A stretch of DNA of 64,000 nucleotides, from positions 24,841 through 88,840 of the forward strand of contig DASXFZ010000026.1 in assembly GCA_036489315.1 (NCBI GenBank), in the 5' to 3' direction. Source of the DNA: Candidatus Cybelea sp. GTDB lineage: Bacteria > Vulcanimicrobiota > Vulcanimicrobiia > Vulcanimicrobiales > Vulcanimicrobiaceae. The notes under the pieces were generated by a model. The model was not told the origin of the DNA and made no database searches. It worked only from the letters and a program-made list of their open reading frames with translations. How positions within the stretch are numbered: the stretch's first letter is position 1; the number at the start of each line of letters is the position of its first letter. This document shows, one piece after another, positions 1-9,274 of the stretch. A program made the translations under genes and the position numbers.

Positions 1-386
1 ACGACGTCACCCTTGGCGTTGCTGAGCTGTCGCGAGCGGGCGCCTTCGCGGACGAAGAGCTGGTGCTCCTCGCCGGAGCCCTGCGCGAGGTAGGCCAGCC
101 GCGCGCCGTTGGGCGACCAGCGTGGAACCGCGACCTCCTTACCTCGCAGGATCGTGCGGGTTTTGTTCGCGGGCAGGTCGAGGACGGCTAAACTATTGAC
201 GTAGGCGTCGTGTTTAACGTCTTGCGTGATGACGATGAAGGCGACGCGCCGAGCGTCGGGTGAGATCGCCGGCCCTTCCAGGTCGACGAGCCGGCCCATG
301 TCGGCGAAGGTGAGGACGGGCAGCGCGGCATCGGCCGGCCGCAGAGCGGCCAGCAGAAAAGCCAGCGCGAGCAGGACGCCGCGCAG
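1..386 (-). CDS. S9-type (prolyl oligopeptidase-like) peptidase, N-terminal part only
   Basis: This gene leaves the window at base 1. The visible part is a hydrophobic signal-peptide-like stretch (RGVLLALAFLLAALRPADA) followed by LTFADMGRLVDLEGPAISPD and a segment with two propeller-blade motifs of the type ISPDARRVAFIV and WSPNGARLAYLA. That is the usual start of the TolB-like beta-propeller of S9 serine peptidases; the catalytic domain would lie outside the window. The start is a problem. In this frame a TGA lies three codons upstream of the signal sequence, and the only codon that includes the whole signal is CTG at 386; the first ATG is at 299, after the signal peptide. It follows the WGxxGxxG gene by a few bases and was probably cotranscribed. 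Family assignment is moderately sure; the start is uncertain. Confidence 0.6.
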   Translation of the reverse strand, partial: MRGVLLALAFLLAALRPADAALPVLTFADMGRLVDLEGPAISPDARRVAFIVITQDVKHDAYVNSLAVLDLPANKTRTILRGKEVAVPRWSPNGARLAYLAQGSGEEHQLFVREGARSRQLSNAKGDV

Positions 387-392
387 GTTACG

Positions 393-677
393 TCACGTCC
401 GCTTACGCAAACCGAGCAGCCCCAGCAGCCCGAGAATTCCGATCAAACCCCAGTCCCCGCCGCTACTGCTGGAAGAAACGACTTCGGTCTCGCCCGGCGT
501 CTCACCGGGATTTGGGCTCTCGAACGGGCTGGCACTCTCTTCGGGGTTCTCCGTGGCTAAGGGATTAACCGTCGCCGACGGCACCGTCGATGCTTGGTCC
601 ATCTGCGCGTCCGCTACGCGCGGCACGAATGCTATTCCGAGTGAGAGCAGGGCAAATAGTGCGATGCTGTTTCTCAT
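393..677 (-). CDS. Small secreted protein with WGxxGxxG-type C-terminal tail
   Basis: The product is 94 aa. It has an N-terminal signal peptide (MRNSIALFALLSLGIAFVPR, then VADA), a low-complexity middle rich in Pro, Glu, Ser and Thr (repeated NPxE and ESPNPGETPGE), and a C-terminal sorting-like tail: SSSGGDWGLIGILGLLGLLG followed by the basic end LRKRT. The tail has the layout of WGxxGxxG/MYXO-CTERM-like anchors: a short motif, one hydrophobic helix and a positive end. The chosen ATG at 677 has a GGGAAG ribosome site just upstream; a longer reading from 779 would add a polar stretch before the signal peptide and is less likely. It lies directly upstream of the S9 peptidase gene. The role is unknown, probably envelope anchoring. 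Confidence 0.7.
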   Translation of the reverse strand: MRNSIALFALLSLGIAFVPRVADAQMDQASTVPSATVNPLATENPEESASPFESPNPGETPGETEVVSSSSSGGDWGLIGILGLLGLLGLRKRT

Positions 678-757
678 AAGACTTCTTCCCCCGCATATCG
701 AGCAGCCGCACCGGTCTATCCCGGAGCGCGGCGGCCCATGTGGAATAGATTGCTCGG

Positions 758-3700
758 ATGCGTGAGTTTTTCCACCCACTGGTGCAAGAGTGGTTCGACG
801 CGGCCTTCACCGCGCCGACCGAGCCTCAAACCCGCGGCTGGCCGGCCATCCGCGCCGGCGGCGACGTCTTAATTTCCGCGCCGACCGGCTCGGGTAAGAC
901 GCTCTCGGCCTTCACGCTCTGCCTCGACGATCTCGTCCGCCGAGCGGTCGCCGGAACGTTGCCCGAGCAAACGCTCGTCGTCTACGTTTCTCCCCTGAAG
1001 GCCTTGACCAACGACGTCCGCGAGAACCTCGAGAAGCCGCTTAGCGCGTTGACGATGCTGGCGATCGAGCGCGGCATAGGAATGGCGCCGATTCGCACGG
1101 CCGTACGCACCGGCGATACGACGCCGGCGCAACGCCAGGGCATGCTGCGCAAGCCTCCGCACGTGCTGGTGACGACACCGGAATCGCTCTTCATCCTGTT
1201 GACCGCTGAAAAATCGCGCGCGCTCTTCGCAAGCGTGAAGACCGTCATCGTCGACGAAATTCACGCCATGGCGGCCGACAAGCGCGGCTCGCATCTGGCG
1301 CTGACGCTCGCACGGCTGGATTACCTGGTCGAACAGAGCGGCGCGCGCAAGCCGCAACGCATCGGACTCTCGGCGACGGTGCGGCCGCTCGAAGACGTCG
1401 CCCGGTTCCTGAGCGATCGAACGACGACGGTCGACGTCGGACACCGCCGCGAGATGGAGCTGCGCATCGAAGTCCCCAGCGACGAGCTCGGTCCGGTCGC
1501 GAGCAAAGAGATGTGGGGCGAGATCTACGATCGCGTCGCCGAGCAGATCCGCGCGCATCGCACGACGCTGATCTTCGTGGGCACCCGCCGGATGAGCGAA
1601 CGCGTCGCCTTCGCGCTCAACGAGCGTCTCGGGGAAGGCTTCGTGATGCCGCACCACGGCAGCTTGGCGCGAGAACTTCGCTTCGACGTGGAGCAGCGTC
1701 TGCGCGACGGTCAGCTGCGAGCCGTCGTCGCCACCGCATCGCTCGAGCTCGGGATCGACATCGGCTCGGTCGACCTGGTCGTGCAGCTCGGCTCGCCGCG
1801 AGCGATCGCGGTTGCGCTGCAGCGCGTCGGGCGCTCCGGCCACTGGGTGGGCGCGTTGCCCAAAGGCATCTTCTACGTCACGACGCGCGACGAACTGATC
1901 GAGTGCGCGGCGCTCGTGCGCGGGATTCGCGCCGGCGCGCTCGACGCGCTCGAGATCCCGAAAGCGCCGCTCGATATCCTCGCGCAGCAGATCGTCGCCT
2001 CGTGCGCGCAGCACGAATGGGATGTCGACACGCTCTACGCGGTCGTACGCGGCACCTTCGCCTATCGCGCGCTCGAGCGCAGCGACTTCGATGCGGTCGT
2101 CACGATGCTCGCCGACGGCATCGCGACCTCGCGCGGGCGCAGCGGAACCTTTTTGCACTACGATCGCGTCAACGGCAAGCTCCGAGCGCGCCGCGGCGCG
2201 CGGCTGGCCGCGATCACGAGCGGCGGTGCAATTCCCGATACCGCGAACTTCAACGTCATCGTCGAGCCCGAAGGGCACGTGATCGGTTCGCTCGACGAGG
2301 ATTTTGCCGTCGAAAGCATGGCCGGCGATATCTTCCTGCTGGGCACGAACTCGTGGAAGATCCGGCGCGTCGAGGCCGGCGTCGTTCGCGTCGAGGATGC
2401 GCACGGCGCGCCCCCCTCGATCCCGTTCTGGAACGGCGAAGGGCGAGGACGCACGATCGAGCTGTCGCGCGAGGTCTGCGCCGTACGCGTCGCGATCGAC
2501 CAGCGCCCCGACGAAGCGGCGATCGCGTGGCTGCAGGAAGAGTGCGCGCTGGATTCGGCCGGCGCCGAACAGGCCGTAGCGTACGTGCGCGCCGGCAAGA
2601 AAATTCTGGGCGTCGTGCCGACGGACCGCACGCTGGTTGCAGAGCGCTTCTTCGACGAGGGCGGCGGGATGCAGCTGATCCTGCACACGCCCTTCGGCGC
2701 GCGCATCAACCGCGCGTGGGGGCTCGCGCTGCGCAAAAAGTTCTGCCGTTCCTTCAACCTCGAGCTGCAGGCGGCCGCGACCGACAACGGCATCGTGCTC
2801 TCGCTGACCGATCAGCACGCGTTCCCGCTCGACGCCGTCTTCGAGTTCGTTCGTTCGGCCAGCGCCGAGCAGACGCTCACCCAAGCCTTGCTTCCGGCGC
2901 CGATGTTTGCCGCGCGCTGGCGCTGGAACGCCACGCGGGCGCTCGCGATCCTGCGCTTCAGCGGCGGGCGCAGAGTGCCGCCGCAGCTGATCCGCATGCG
3001 CGCCGACGATCTGGTGGCGGCGGTCTTCCCCGATCAAGCCGCCTGTCCCGAAAACCTCACCGGGCCGATCCGCATTCCCGACCACGTGCTCGTGCGCGAG
3101 ACGCTCTCGAACTGTCTGCACGAAGCGATGGATCTCGATGGCTTCATCGCCATCCTGCGCGAGATCGAGGCCGGCTCACTGCAGACCGTGGCAATCGATA
3201 CGCCGGAACCCTCGGTCTTCTGTCACGAGATCCTCAACGCCAATCCCTTCGCCTACCTCGACGACGCCCCGCTGGAAGAGCGGCGGGCGCGCGCGGTGCA
3301 GCTGCGCCGCACGATGCGCGACGACGTCGACGGCGCCGGCATCTTGGATGCAGCGGCGATCGCGCAGGTTGCCGAGGAATCGTGGCCGGTCGTGCGCGAC
3401 GCCGACGAGCTGCACGACGCGCTCTCGACGCTGATCGTCATGCCGCCCGAGCCGCAATGGAAGGCCTGGTACGAGGAGCTCGTTGCGCAGCGGCGCGCGA
3501 TGACCGTCGCCGGATTCTGGACCTGTGCCGAGCGGCTCGACCTTGCGCGGGCTGCCTACGAAACGCGCAGTGAAAACCGCGAGGAGGCGGTCACCGAGAT
3601 TCTGCGCGGCTGGTTAGAATCGAGCGGCCCGATGACGGTCGCGCAGATGGCATCGCGTTTGCAGATCGACGGCGCGGCGATCGAGGCGGCGCTGCTGCGC

Positions 3701-4807
3701 CTCGAAGCGCAAGGCCAGGTGCTGCACGGACGATTCCGCAGTTCGACGCCGGACGAGCAGTGGTGCAATCGCCGCGTGCTGGCGCGCATCCACCGGCTCA
3801 CCGTCGGGCGCTTGCGGCGCGAGATCGAGCCGGTTACCGCCGCGCAGTACATGGCGTTTTTGCAGCGCTGGCAGCACGTCGCGGCAAGCTCGCGGCTGCA
3901 CGGCATCGACGGAACGCTGCAGATCGTGCGCCAGCTCGAGGGCTACGAAATTCCCACGGTCGCGTGGGAGGGGCAGATTCTCCCGGCGCGCGTCGCCGGC
4001 TACAAGCCCGAGTTTCTCGACCGGCTCTGCTACTCGGGCGACGTGATGTGGGGGCGCCTCTCTGCGCATCCCGCGCTCGAACCGCGCGAGGTTGAAAATT
4101 CCCGCCGCGTGCGGCCGACGCGGCTCGCGCCGATCTCGCTCTTCCTGCGCGCGAACGCGCAAGAGCTGATCGTTCGCCGCAAGGATCCCGGCGACGCGCT
4201 CTCGCACGCCGCGCGCGAAATTCTGGCGACGGTCGAAGAGCTGCGCGCGCCGTTTTTTGCCGAGATCGTTCGCGCAACCAAACGTCTGCCCAGCGAGGTC
4301 GAGGAGGCGCTCTGGCAGCTCGTCGCCGCCGGATTGATCACCGCCGACGGCTTCGACGCGCTGCGTTCGCTCAGCGATGCGAAACGCCGGCTCGGCGAAC
4401 GGGGGCTGCGCGCGCGGCCGCGATCTTCGAGCGGCCGCTGGACGCCTTTGCAGGCCGCGACCCCCCGGATCGACGTCGAAGGCTTCGCACGCCGGCTGCT
4501 CGCGCGCTGGGGCGTCGTCTTTCGCGACGTGATCGCCCGCGAGTCCCTCGCGCCGCGATGGCGCGAGCTTTTACTCGTGCTGCGCCGGATGGAGGCGCGC
4601 GGCGAGATTCGCGGCGGGCGGTTCGTCGCCGGTTTCGTCGGCGAACAGTTTGCGCTGCCCGAAGCCGTCGACGCGTTACGCGCGGTGCGCCGGACCGGCG
4701 AGAGCGCGCAGATCCGCGTCGGCGCTTACGATCCGCTGAGCCTTGCGGGAATCATCGTGCCGGCCGAAGAGAGTCAGCACTTCGTGCCGGTCGCCTTACC
4801 CGGATAG
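758..4807 (+). CDS. lhr: ATP-dependent helicase Lhr (large helicase-related protein)
   Basis: This is a 1349-aa superfamily 2 helicase. Walker A is APTGSGKT at residues 41-48, motif Ib is TPESL at 140-144, the Walker B box is DEIH at 166-169, motif III is SAT at 205-207, and the second RecA domain carries HHGSLAR and QRVGRSGHW. After the helicase core comes the long Lhr-specific region (winged helix, beta-barrel and C-terminal extension), which accounts for the usual 1300-1500 aa length. Lhr is a 3'-5' DNA and RNA:DNA helicase linked to DNA repair. The gene stands alone and is divergent from the WGxxGxxG gene. Its last 34 bases overlap the convergent lipoprotein gene. The start at 758 is the first ATG before the conserved HPLVQEWF segment. 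Confidence 0.93.
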   Translation: MREFFHPLVQEWFDAAFTAPTEPQTRGWPAIRAGGDVLISAPTGSGKTLSAFTLCLDDLVRRAVAGTLPEQTLVVYVSPLKALTNDVRENLEKPLSALTMLAIERGIGMAPIRTAVRTGDTTPAQRQGMLRKPPHVLVTTPESLFILLTAEKSRALFASVKTVIVDEIHAMAADKRGSHLALTLARLDYLVEQSGARKPQRIGLSATVRPLEDVARFLSDRTTTVDVGHRREMELRIEVPSDELGPVASKEMWGEIYDRVAEQIRAHRTTLIFVGTRRMSERVAFALNERLGEGFVMPHHGSLARELRFDVEQRLRDGQLRAVVATASLELGIDIGSVDLVVQLGSPRAIAVALQRVGRSGHWVGALPKGIFYVTTRDELIECAALVRGIRAGALDALEIPKAPLDILAQQIVASCAQHEWDVDTLYAVVRGTFAYRALERSDFDAVVTMLADGIATSRGRSGTFLHYDRVNGKLRARRGARLAAITSGGAIPDTANFNVIVEPEGHVIGSLDEDFAVESMAGDIFLLGTNSWKIRRVEAGVVRVEDAHGAPPSIPFWNGEGRGRTIELSREVCAVRVAIDQRPDEAAIAWLQEECALDSAGAEQAVAYVRAGKKILGVVPTDRTLVAERFFDEGGGMQLILHTPFGARINRAWGLALRKKFCRSFNLELQAAATDNGIVLSLTDQHAFPLDAVFEFVRSASAEQTLTQALLPAPMFAARWRWNATRALAILRFSGGRRVPPQLIRMRADDLVAAVFPDQAACPENLTGPIRIPDHVLVRETLSNCLHEAMDLDGFIAILREIEAGSLQTVAIDTPEPSVFCHEILNANPFAYLDDAPLEERRARAVQLRRTMRDDVDGAGILDAAAIAQVAEESWPVVRDADELHDALSTLIVMPPEPQWKAWYEELVAQRRAMTVAGFWTCAERLDLARAAYETRSENREEAVTEILRGWLESSGPMTVAQMASRLQIDGAAIEAALLRLEAQGQVLHGRFRSSTPDEQWCNRRVLARIHRLTVGRLRREIEPVTAAQYMAFLQRWQHVAASSRLHGIDGTLQIVRQLEGYEIPTVAWEGQILPARVAGYKPEFLDRLCYSGDVMWGRLSAHPALEPREVENSRRVRPTRLAPISLFLRANAQELIVRRKDPGDALSHAAREILATVEELRAPFFAEIVRATKRLPSEVEEALWQLVAAGLITADGFDALRSLSDAKRRLGERGLRARPRSSSGRWTPLQAATPRIDVEGFARRLLARWGVVFRDVIARESLAPRWRELLLVLRRMEARGEIRGGRFVAGFVGEQFALPEAVDALRAVRRTGESAQIRVGAYDPLSLAGIIVPAEESQHFVPVALPG

Positions 4808-5418
4808 ATCTCGACGACGGCGGTCGCCGCGCCGGGAATCTGCACGCCTCTAAGCAGGGTTCCGACCCCGCCGATAACCCCGCCGTATTTGCCTTTGCTC
4901 GCTTTGGCATAGCAGGGGCCGAAGTTGAACGGGATACGATAGATTACGGCCTGACCGTAAACGGTGTAAGGTTTGTGGGGATCGATCTGCTTGCCGGTGA
5001 GTCCGCCGCCGGCCTCGACGTTGTTGCCGAACGACGTGCCGCCTTGTATCGCGAGCTGCATGTAGAAGATCGGCATACCGCTGCCGAGGCTCGGCATGTG
5101 ATCGTAGTTGGTCGTGCTGCTCGTCAGCTCGAGCTTCACCGATGGATTCGCCGGCGGGTACTTAATCGTTCCGCCAAAGCCGCCAAATGCCGGGACGCAC
5201 AACGAACCGCCTTTGGTCGAAAGGGTCTGCGTCAGCGAAGCGTACTCTTTGGTGGTCTTCTGCCCCTTACAGTCTGGGGGAACGAGGTCGGGTGTGACGG
5301 CAGTTTGGCCGAGCGCGCCTGCCGGCAAAAGCGCGGAACCGTGCTGCGCGCACGCCGCGAGCGCAATCAACGCTACGGCAGCCGACGAACCGCGCAAGCA
5401 GCAACGAAGAAACGACAT
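4774..5418 (-). CDS. Lipoprotein, paralogue of the adjacent 221-aa lipoprotein
   Basis: This is a 214-aa exported lipoprotein: the signal peptide ends in the lipobox LIALAAC (Cys at about residue 23). I do not recognise a named family. It shares a clear pattern with the next gene upstream (5483-6148): GGSLCVPAFGGFGGTIKYP here against GGALCIGRFRGFGGSLEYP there, then PCYAKASKG against PCYSVATSG, and VVEIYPG against VIEIYPG near the C terminus. Both are probably beta-rich outer-surface or periplasmic proteins. It is the last gene of a long minus-strand run and its 3' end overlaps lhr by 34 bases tail to tail. Function unknown. Confidence 0.72.
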   Translation of the reverse strand: MSFLRCCLRGSSAAVALIALAACAQHGSALLPAGALGQTAVTPDLVPPDCKGQKTTKEYASLTQTLSTKGGSLCVPAFGGFGGTIKYPPANPSVKLELTSSTTNYDHMPSLGSGMPIFYMQLAIQGGTSFGNNVEAGGGLTGKQIDPHKPYTVYGQAVIYRIPFNFGPCYAKASKGKYGGVIGGVGTLLRGVQIPGAATAVVEIYPGKATGTKC

Positions 5419-5482
5419 CAGATAAGATCCTTTCGCCGGCGAGGTGCGCTACGGTTTCGCCGGGGATCGGAGGGAACCTCGG

Positions 5483-6148
5483 TTAGCCCGAGGTTCCCTC
5501 GCATTCTTGCGAGACTTGCGCGCCCGGATAGATCTCGATAACGCCAAAGCCGTTGCCGGTAACGATCGCGTTGTCGAAGAGCGCGCCGATGTTGGGCAGC
5601 AGCCCGCCGTTCGCGCCGCTCGTGGCGACGCTGTAACAAGGCGTGAACATGAAGACCAGATGGCCGACCGCGACCTGGCCGAAGGCCGTATAGGACTGGC
5701 CGGGAGTGAACTTGTTGCTTTCCAGGCCGCCCTTGGCCGCGACGGTCGCACCGAAGCGCGTGTTGTCGTGGAAGTGCAGATTCAAATAGAGCAGCACCGC
5801 GCCGGAACCGAACTCGGGCTGGTTGTAAAGGTTCGTTATGGTAAGGCGATTCGTCAGCTTGACCGATCGGTCGACGCTCGGATACTCTAACGAGCCCCCA
5901 AAGCCGCGAAACCGTCCGATGCACAGTGCGCCGCCGTGCACTTTAAGATTAGTGAACGTCTGAACGTAGCCTTTGCGCCGGTCTTGCCCCGGGCAGGTTG
6001 GCAGCCTGCCGGCCGCAGGCCGTGGCGGCGATACACTTCGTATTCCCGAAACCGCCGTGCTGCCGGGCGCCGGAAGCGTATCGCCGCTTCGCGCACAACC
6101 GGCAACCAGCATTGCAACGGCAATTGCGTAAATATAAAAGCTCCTCAA
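5483..6148 (-). CDS. Lipoprotein, paralogue of the downstream 214-aa lipoprotein
   Basis: The product is 221 aa with a lipoprotein signal ending AMLVAGC. The mature part has the same skeleton as the neighbour at 4774-5418 (GG-LC-F-GFGG, PCY, EIYPG), so the two are a local duplication that has diverged strongly. The start codon overlaps the stop of the BNR-propeller gene by four bases (ATGA), so translation is probably coupled to that gene. This suggests that the lipoprotein and the large propeller protein work in the same compartment. No enzymatic motif is visible and the function is unknown. Confidence 0.72.
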   Translation of the reverse strand: MRSFYIYAIAVAMLVAGCARSGDTLPAPGSTAVSGIRSVSPPRPAAGRLPTCPGQDRRKGYVQTFTNLKVHGGALCIGRFRGFGGSLEYPSVDRSVKLTNRLTITNLYNQPEFGSGAVLLYLNLHFHDNTRFGATVAAKGGLESNKFTPGQSYTAFGQVAVGHLVFMFTPCYSVATSGANGGLLPNIGALFDNAIVTGNGFGVIEIYPGAQVSQECEGTSG

Positions 6149-9100
6149 TGCGCACCCATTCCTTTCAAACGCGCCTCTCCGGCGGTGGCGAGCGCCGATA
6201 GGTCGCGATATGTGTCGTACTCCGCTGCCGTCGGTTTCGCGTATGAGTTTTCAAGCGAATTGAGAAGGAAGGCAAGCTGCTCGCGTATTCTCGTCCCGTG
6301 CATTACGTCGGCTTCGCTGGAGTGATTGTCCATCGCCAGCAATTGCGCAACTTCGTCGTTCACGGCTGCAGATACTTCCGTACGCGCAGTGAGTGCCGAC
6401 GCTACCGTGCGATCGAGTCGGTCGATTGTTGCGACGATCTGCTGCTCGAGTGCAAGGCGCGCTTGAAGATCGTTGATCGTCGCGTGAATCCGCGGGTCGA
6501 GTCGCACGCTGACCGGCGCGCGCAACGTTTGAGCGCCGTAGTGCAGCACGGCGGTGTAGGACCCCGGCAGGATCGTGGGACCGTCGGCGTTGTCGGGCCA
6601 GTCGTCGGTGAAGTCGGGGCGCCAGCCCGGCACGTCGTACGCGGGCGGGTAGTGCATATCCCATTGAAATAAATTGATGCCCGAAGCGGCGACGGTTATT
6701 CGTTCGATGGCCCGCGCTCGCGATTGGTTGGCGTCGAGGTTATCCTCTTGCTCGGGCGTGAGCTTGCGCTCGTGCGGATTCTTGGGATGCAGCGCGAAGC
6801 TGCGAACCGTCGCGCCGTTGGCGTCGAGGAAGCTGAGCGTTAGCGGGGTCGTTCCGTTATAACCCGCAGGCACGTTGAAGTACACCGCCGTTCCATATGC
6901 GGGATTTTCGCCGAACTCGGGGATTCCGCTGGCGCCGCCGTAGGCATTCGAAAGCCACGACGCTGCGGGCGTAAAGAGCTGGAGGTTTGTAACGGACTGC
7001 GACGGCTCGTGCGCGAGCTGCCGCAGCAGCGTGACGTTATCAAGAATCCAAAAGGCGCGCCCGTGCGTCGCGGCCACGAGCTCGTCCTGGCGCACGTCGA
7101 CGGCGAGGTCGCGCACCTGAACGCCGGGCAGATTCAGCGTGAGCGGCTGCCAGCTTTGGCCGCCGTTGAGGCTGACGTACGCCGTGCTGCGCGTCCCCGC
7201 AAAGAGCAGGCGCGGCTCGAGCGGATCCTGACGGACGAGGAAGACGTATTGGTCGGCCGGCAGTCCGCCGGTCAACGGCGTCCAATGCGCGCCGTAGTCT
7301 TCGGTTTCGTAAACGTAGGGATGGAAGTCGTCCCACATGTAGCGCGACGCAGTAAGATACGCCGTGCCCTTTTGCGTGTGCGAAGGCTCGATCGAGCTGA
7401 TCTGCGCCCACTGCGGAAGATCCGGCGGAGTCACGAGCTTCCAGTTGCCGCCGTAATCGGTCGTCACGTGTACGAGACCATCGGCAGAGCCCGCCCAGAT
7501 AATGTTCGCATCGAGCGGCGAGACCGCAAGCGACGCGATATCGGGGAACGTTTCGGCGCCGGTCTGATCGAGGAAGATCGGCCCGCCGGTTGGGCCTTCG
7601 GTCGACGGATCGTTGCGGGTGAGATCTGGGCTGAGGATCTTCCACGTCTGCCCGTGATCGAGGCTGGAGAAGACGACTTGCCCTGCGACGAGCAGCTCGT
7701 GCGGATCGGCGGGTGAGAAGAAGATGGGGTGCGTCCAGCCGAAGCGGAACTTCGTCTGAGCCGACGAGGCGCCGGCCATGTAGCGCGGCCACGGGCTGAC
7801 ATTCTTCTCGTCGCCGGTGATGCGGTTGAAGCGCACGAACGAGCTGTAATAGCCGCTTCCGTACGTGACTTGCGGATCGCCCGGTTCGGGCGCTACGAAG
7901 GTGCTCTCGCCGAGCGCGACGGTGTGCCATTCACCAGGGCCGATGCCGGGCCCGACCGCGGCGCTGGGGCCTTCGAAGGCGCCTTCGTCCTGCGAGGCGC
8001 CGAAGACGTGGAACGGAAACTGATCGTCGAGCGCGACGTGGTAGAACTGTCCCGTCGGCTGGTTGTGTTCGCTGCTCCAGTTCGCGCCGCCGTCGACGGA
8101 GACGGTACCGCCGCCGTCGTTGCCGACCAGCAGCGTCGCCGGCCGCCGCGGATCGATCCAGATGATGTGATTGTCGCCGTGCGGCATATCGATGTTGGAG
8201 AAGGTTTTGCCGCCGTCTTTGGTTTTGTAGACGCCGTCGACTTCCGGCGCGTAGGCGACTTGCGGATTGGTGGGGTCGGCGTAAATCGCGGTGTAATAGA
8301 AGGCCCGCTGGCGCAGCTTCATCTCCGAGTTCGTGCGCCGCCAGGTCGCGCCGCCGTCGTTGGAGCGGAAGATACCGCCGTCGAGATCCTGCACGGTCGC
8401 ATAGACGACGCGCGGGTTGCTCTGCGCCACCGAGACGCCGATCTTACCGAGCGTACCCGTTGCAAAACCGCGATTGGAGGAGATCTTCGTCCAGTGCGCG
8501 CCCGCGTCGGTCGTCTTGTAGAGCCCGCTTCCGGGGCCGCCGCTGGTCAGCTTCCAGGGGACGCGCTGCGCTTGCCACATCGCCGCGTAGACGACCGCGG
8601 GATTGCGTGAGTCCATCGCCATATCGGCGCCGCCGGTTTTCTCGTCTACATAGAACACCTTTTTCCACGACTTCCCGCCGTTGGTCGTCTTGAAGATGCC
8701 GCGCTCGGCGTTCGGGCGAAAGACGTGGCCCATCGAGGCCGCATAGACGATGTTGGGGTCGCGCGGGTCGATGAGGAGCTTGGCGATCATGTGCGTGTCA
8801 CGCAGCCCCGCGTACGACCAGTTCTTGCCGCCATCGGTCGTCTTGTAGACGCCGTCGCCGCTGTCGAAATCGCCGCGGATATCGGACTCGCCGGTGCCGG
8901 CATAGATCACGCTGCTGTTGGACGGCGCGACCGCGAGCGCGCCGATCGCGGTCGCGATGCCCGGCAGCTTCCCGTCGGTGATGTTCGTCCAACTCAAGCC
9001 GAAGTCGGTGCTCTTCCAAACGCCGCCCTCGACGCCGCCCATGTAGAAGATGTCCTTGCCCGGGACGCCGTCGACGGCAACGGAGCGGCCGCCGATGTAC

Positions 9101-9234
9101 GGGCCGATGCTGCGCCAGGTGAGCTTGCCCATCAACTGCGCGGCCGGAGTCTTCGACTCTGCGGCGTTGACGGCGGAAGGTGCGATGCAAATGAAGGCCG
9201 CGAGTGCGGCAAGTTGCAGACGTCTCATTTGCAA
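6145..9234 (-). CDS. Large secreted BNR/sortilin-like beta-propeller protein
   Basis: This is a 1029-aa protein with a signal peptide (LAALAAFICIAPSAVNAAES). It has many Asp-box (BNR) repeats in the first 450 residues, for example GVWKSTDFGLSWTNI, GVYKTTDGGKNWSYA, GIFKTTNGGKSWKKV, GLYKTTDAGAHWTKI and GIFRSNDGGATWRRT, and more between 560 and 740. A further C-terminal region of about 250 aa contains an all-beta part and a helical end. This layout matches the VPS10/sortilin-like or glycosyl-hydrolase-type proteins of about 1030 aa common in Acidobacteria and related soil bacteria. Such proteins are usually annotated as glycosyl hydrolase, but no sialidase active-site set is evident, so a binding or scaffold role is equally possible. 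It is coupled by ATGA overlap to the lipoprotein downstream. Confidence 0.85.
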   Translation of the reverse strand: MQMRRLQLAALAAFICIAPSAVNAAESKTPAAQLMGKLTWRSIGPYIGGRSVAVDGVPGKDIFYMGGVEGGVWKSTDFGLSWTNITDGKLPGIATAIGALAVAPSNSSVIYAGTGESDIRGDFDSGDGVYKTTDGGKNWSYAGLRDTHMIAKLLIDPRDPNIVYAASMGHVFRPNAERGIFKTTNGGKSWKKVFYVDEKTGGADMAMDSRNPAVVYAAMWQAQRVPWKLTSGGPGSGLYKTTDAGAHWTKISSNRGFATGTLGKIGVSVAQSNPRVVYATVQDLDGGIFRSNDGGATWRRTNSEMKLRQRAFYYTAIYADPTNPQVAYAPEVDGVYKTKDGGKTFSNIDMPHGDNHIIWIDPRRPATLLVGNDGGGTVSVDGGANWSSEHNQPTGQFYHVALDDQFPFHVFGASQDEGAFEGPSAAVGPGIGPGEWHTVALGESTFVAPEPGDPQVTYGSGYYSSFVRFNRITGDEKNVSPWPRYMAGASSAQTKFRFGWTHPIFFSPADPHELLVAGQVVFSSLDHGQTWKILSPDLTRNDPSTEGPTGGPIFLDQTGAETFPDIASLAVSPLDANIIWAGSADGLVHVTTDYGGNWKLVTPPDLPQWAQISSIEPSHTQKGTAYLTASRYMWDDFHPYVYETEDYGAHWTPLTGGLPADQYVFLVRQDPLEPRLLFAGTRSTAYVSLNGGQSWQPLTLNLPGVQVRDLAVDVRQDELVAATHGRAFWILDNVTLLRQLAHEPSQSVTNLQLFTPAASWLSNAYGGASGIPEFGENPAYGTAVYFNVPAGYNGTTPLTLSFLDANGATVRSFALHPKNPHERKLTPEQEDNLDANQSRARAIERITVAASGINLFQWDMHYPPAYDVPGWRPDFTDDWPDNADGPTILPGSYTAVLHYGAQTLRAPVSVRLDPRIHATINDLQARLALEQQIVATIDRLDRTVASALTARTEVSAAVNDEVAQLLAMDNHSSEADVMHGTRIREQLAFLLNSLENSYAKPTAAEYDTYRDLSALATAGEARLKGMGAH

Positions 9235-9274
9235 CGCGTCGTTCGACGCGGCCTCGACGGACTCCTAAGATGTT

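Noticed and set aside
869..3121. A 750-codon open frame antisense to lhr
   Set aside because: It is a shadow of the GC-rich lhr frame: Arg/Ala/Asp-rich composition, no domains, and it crosses conserved helicase motifs on the other strand.
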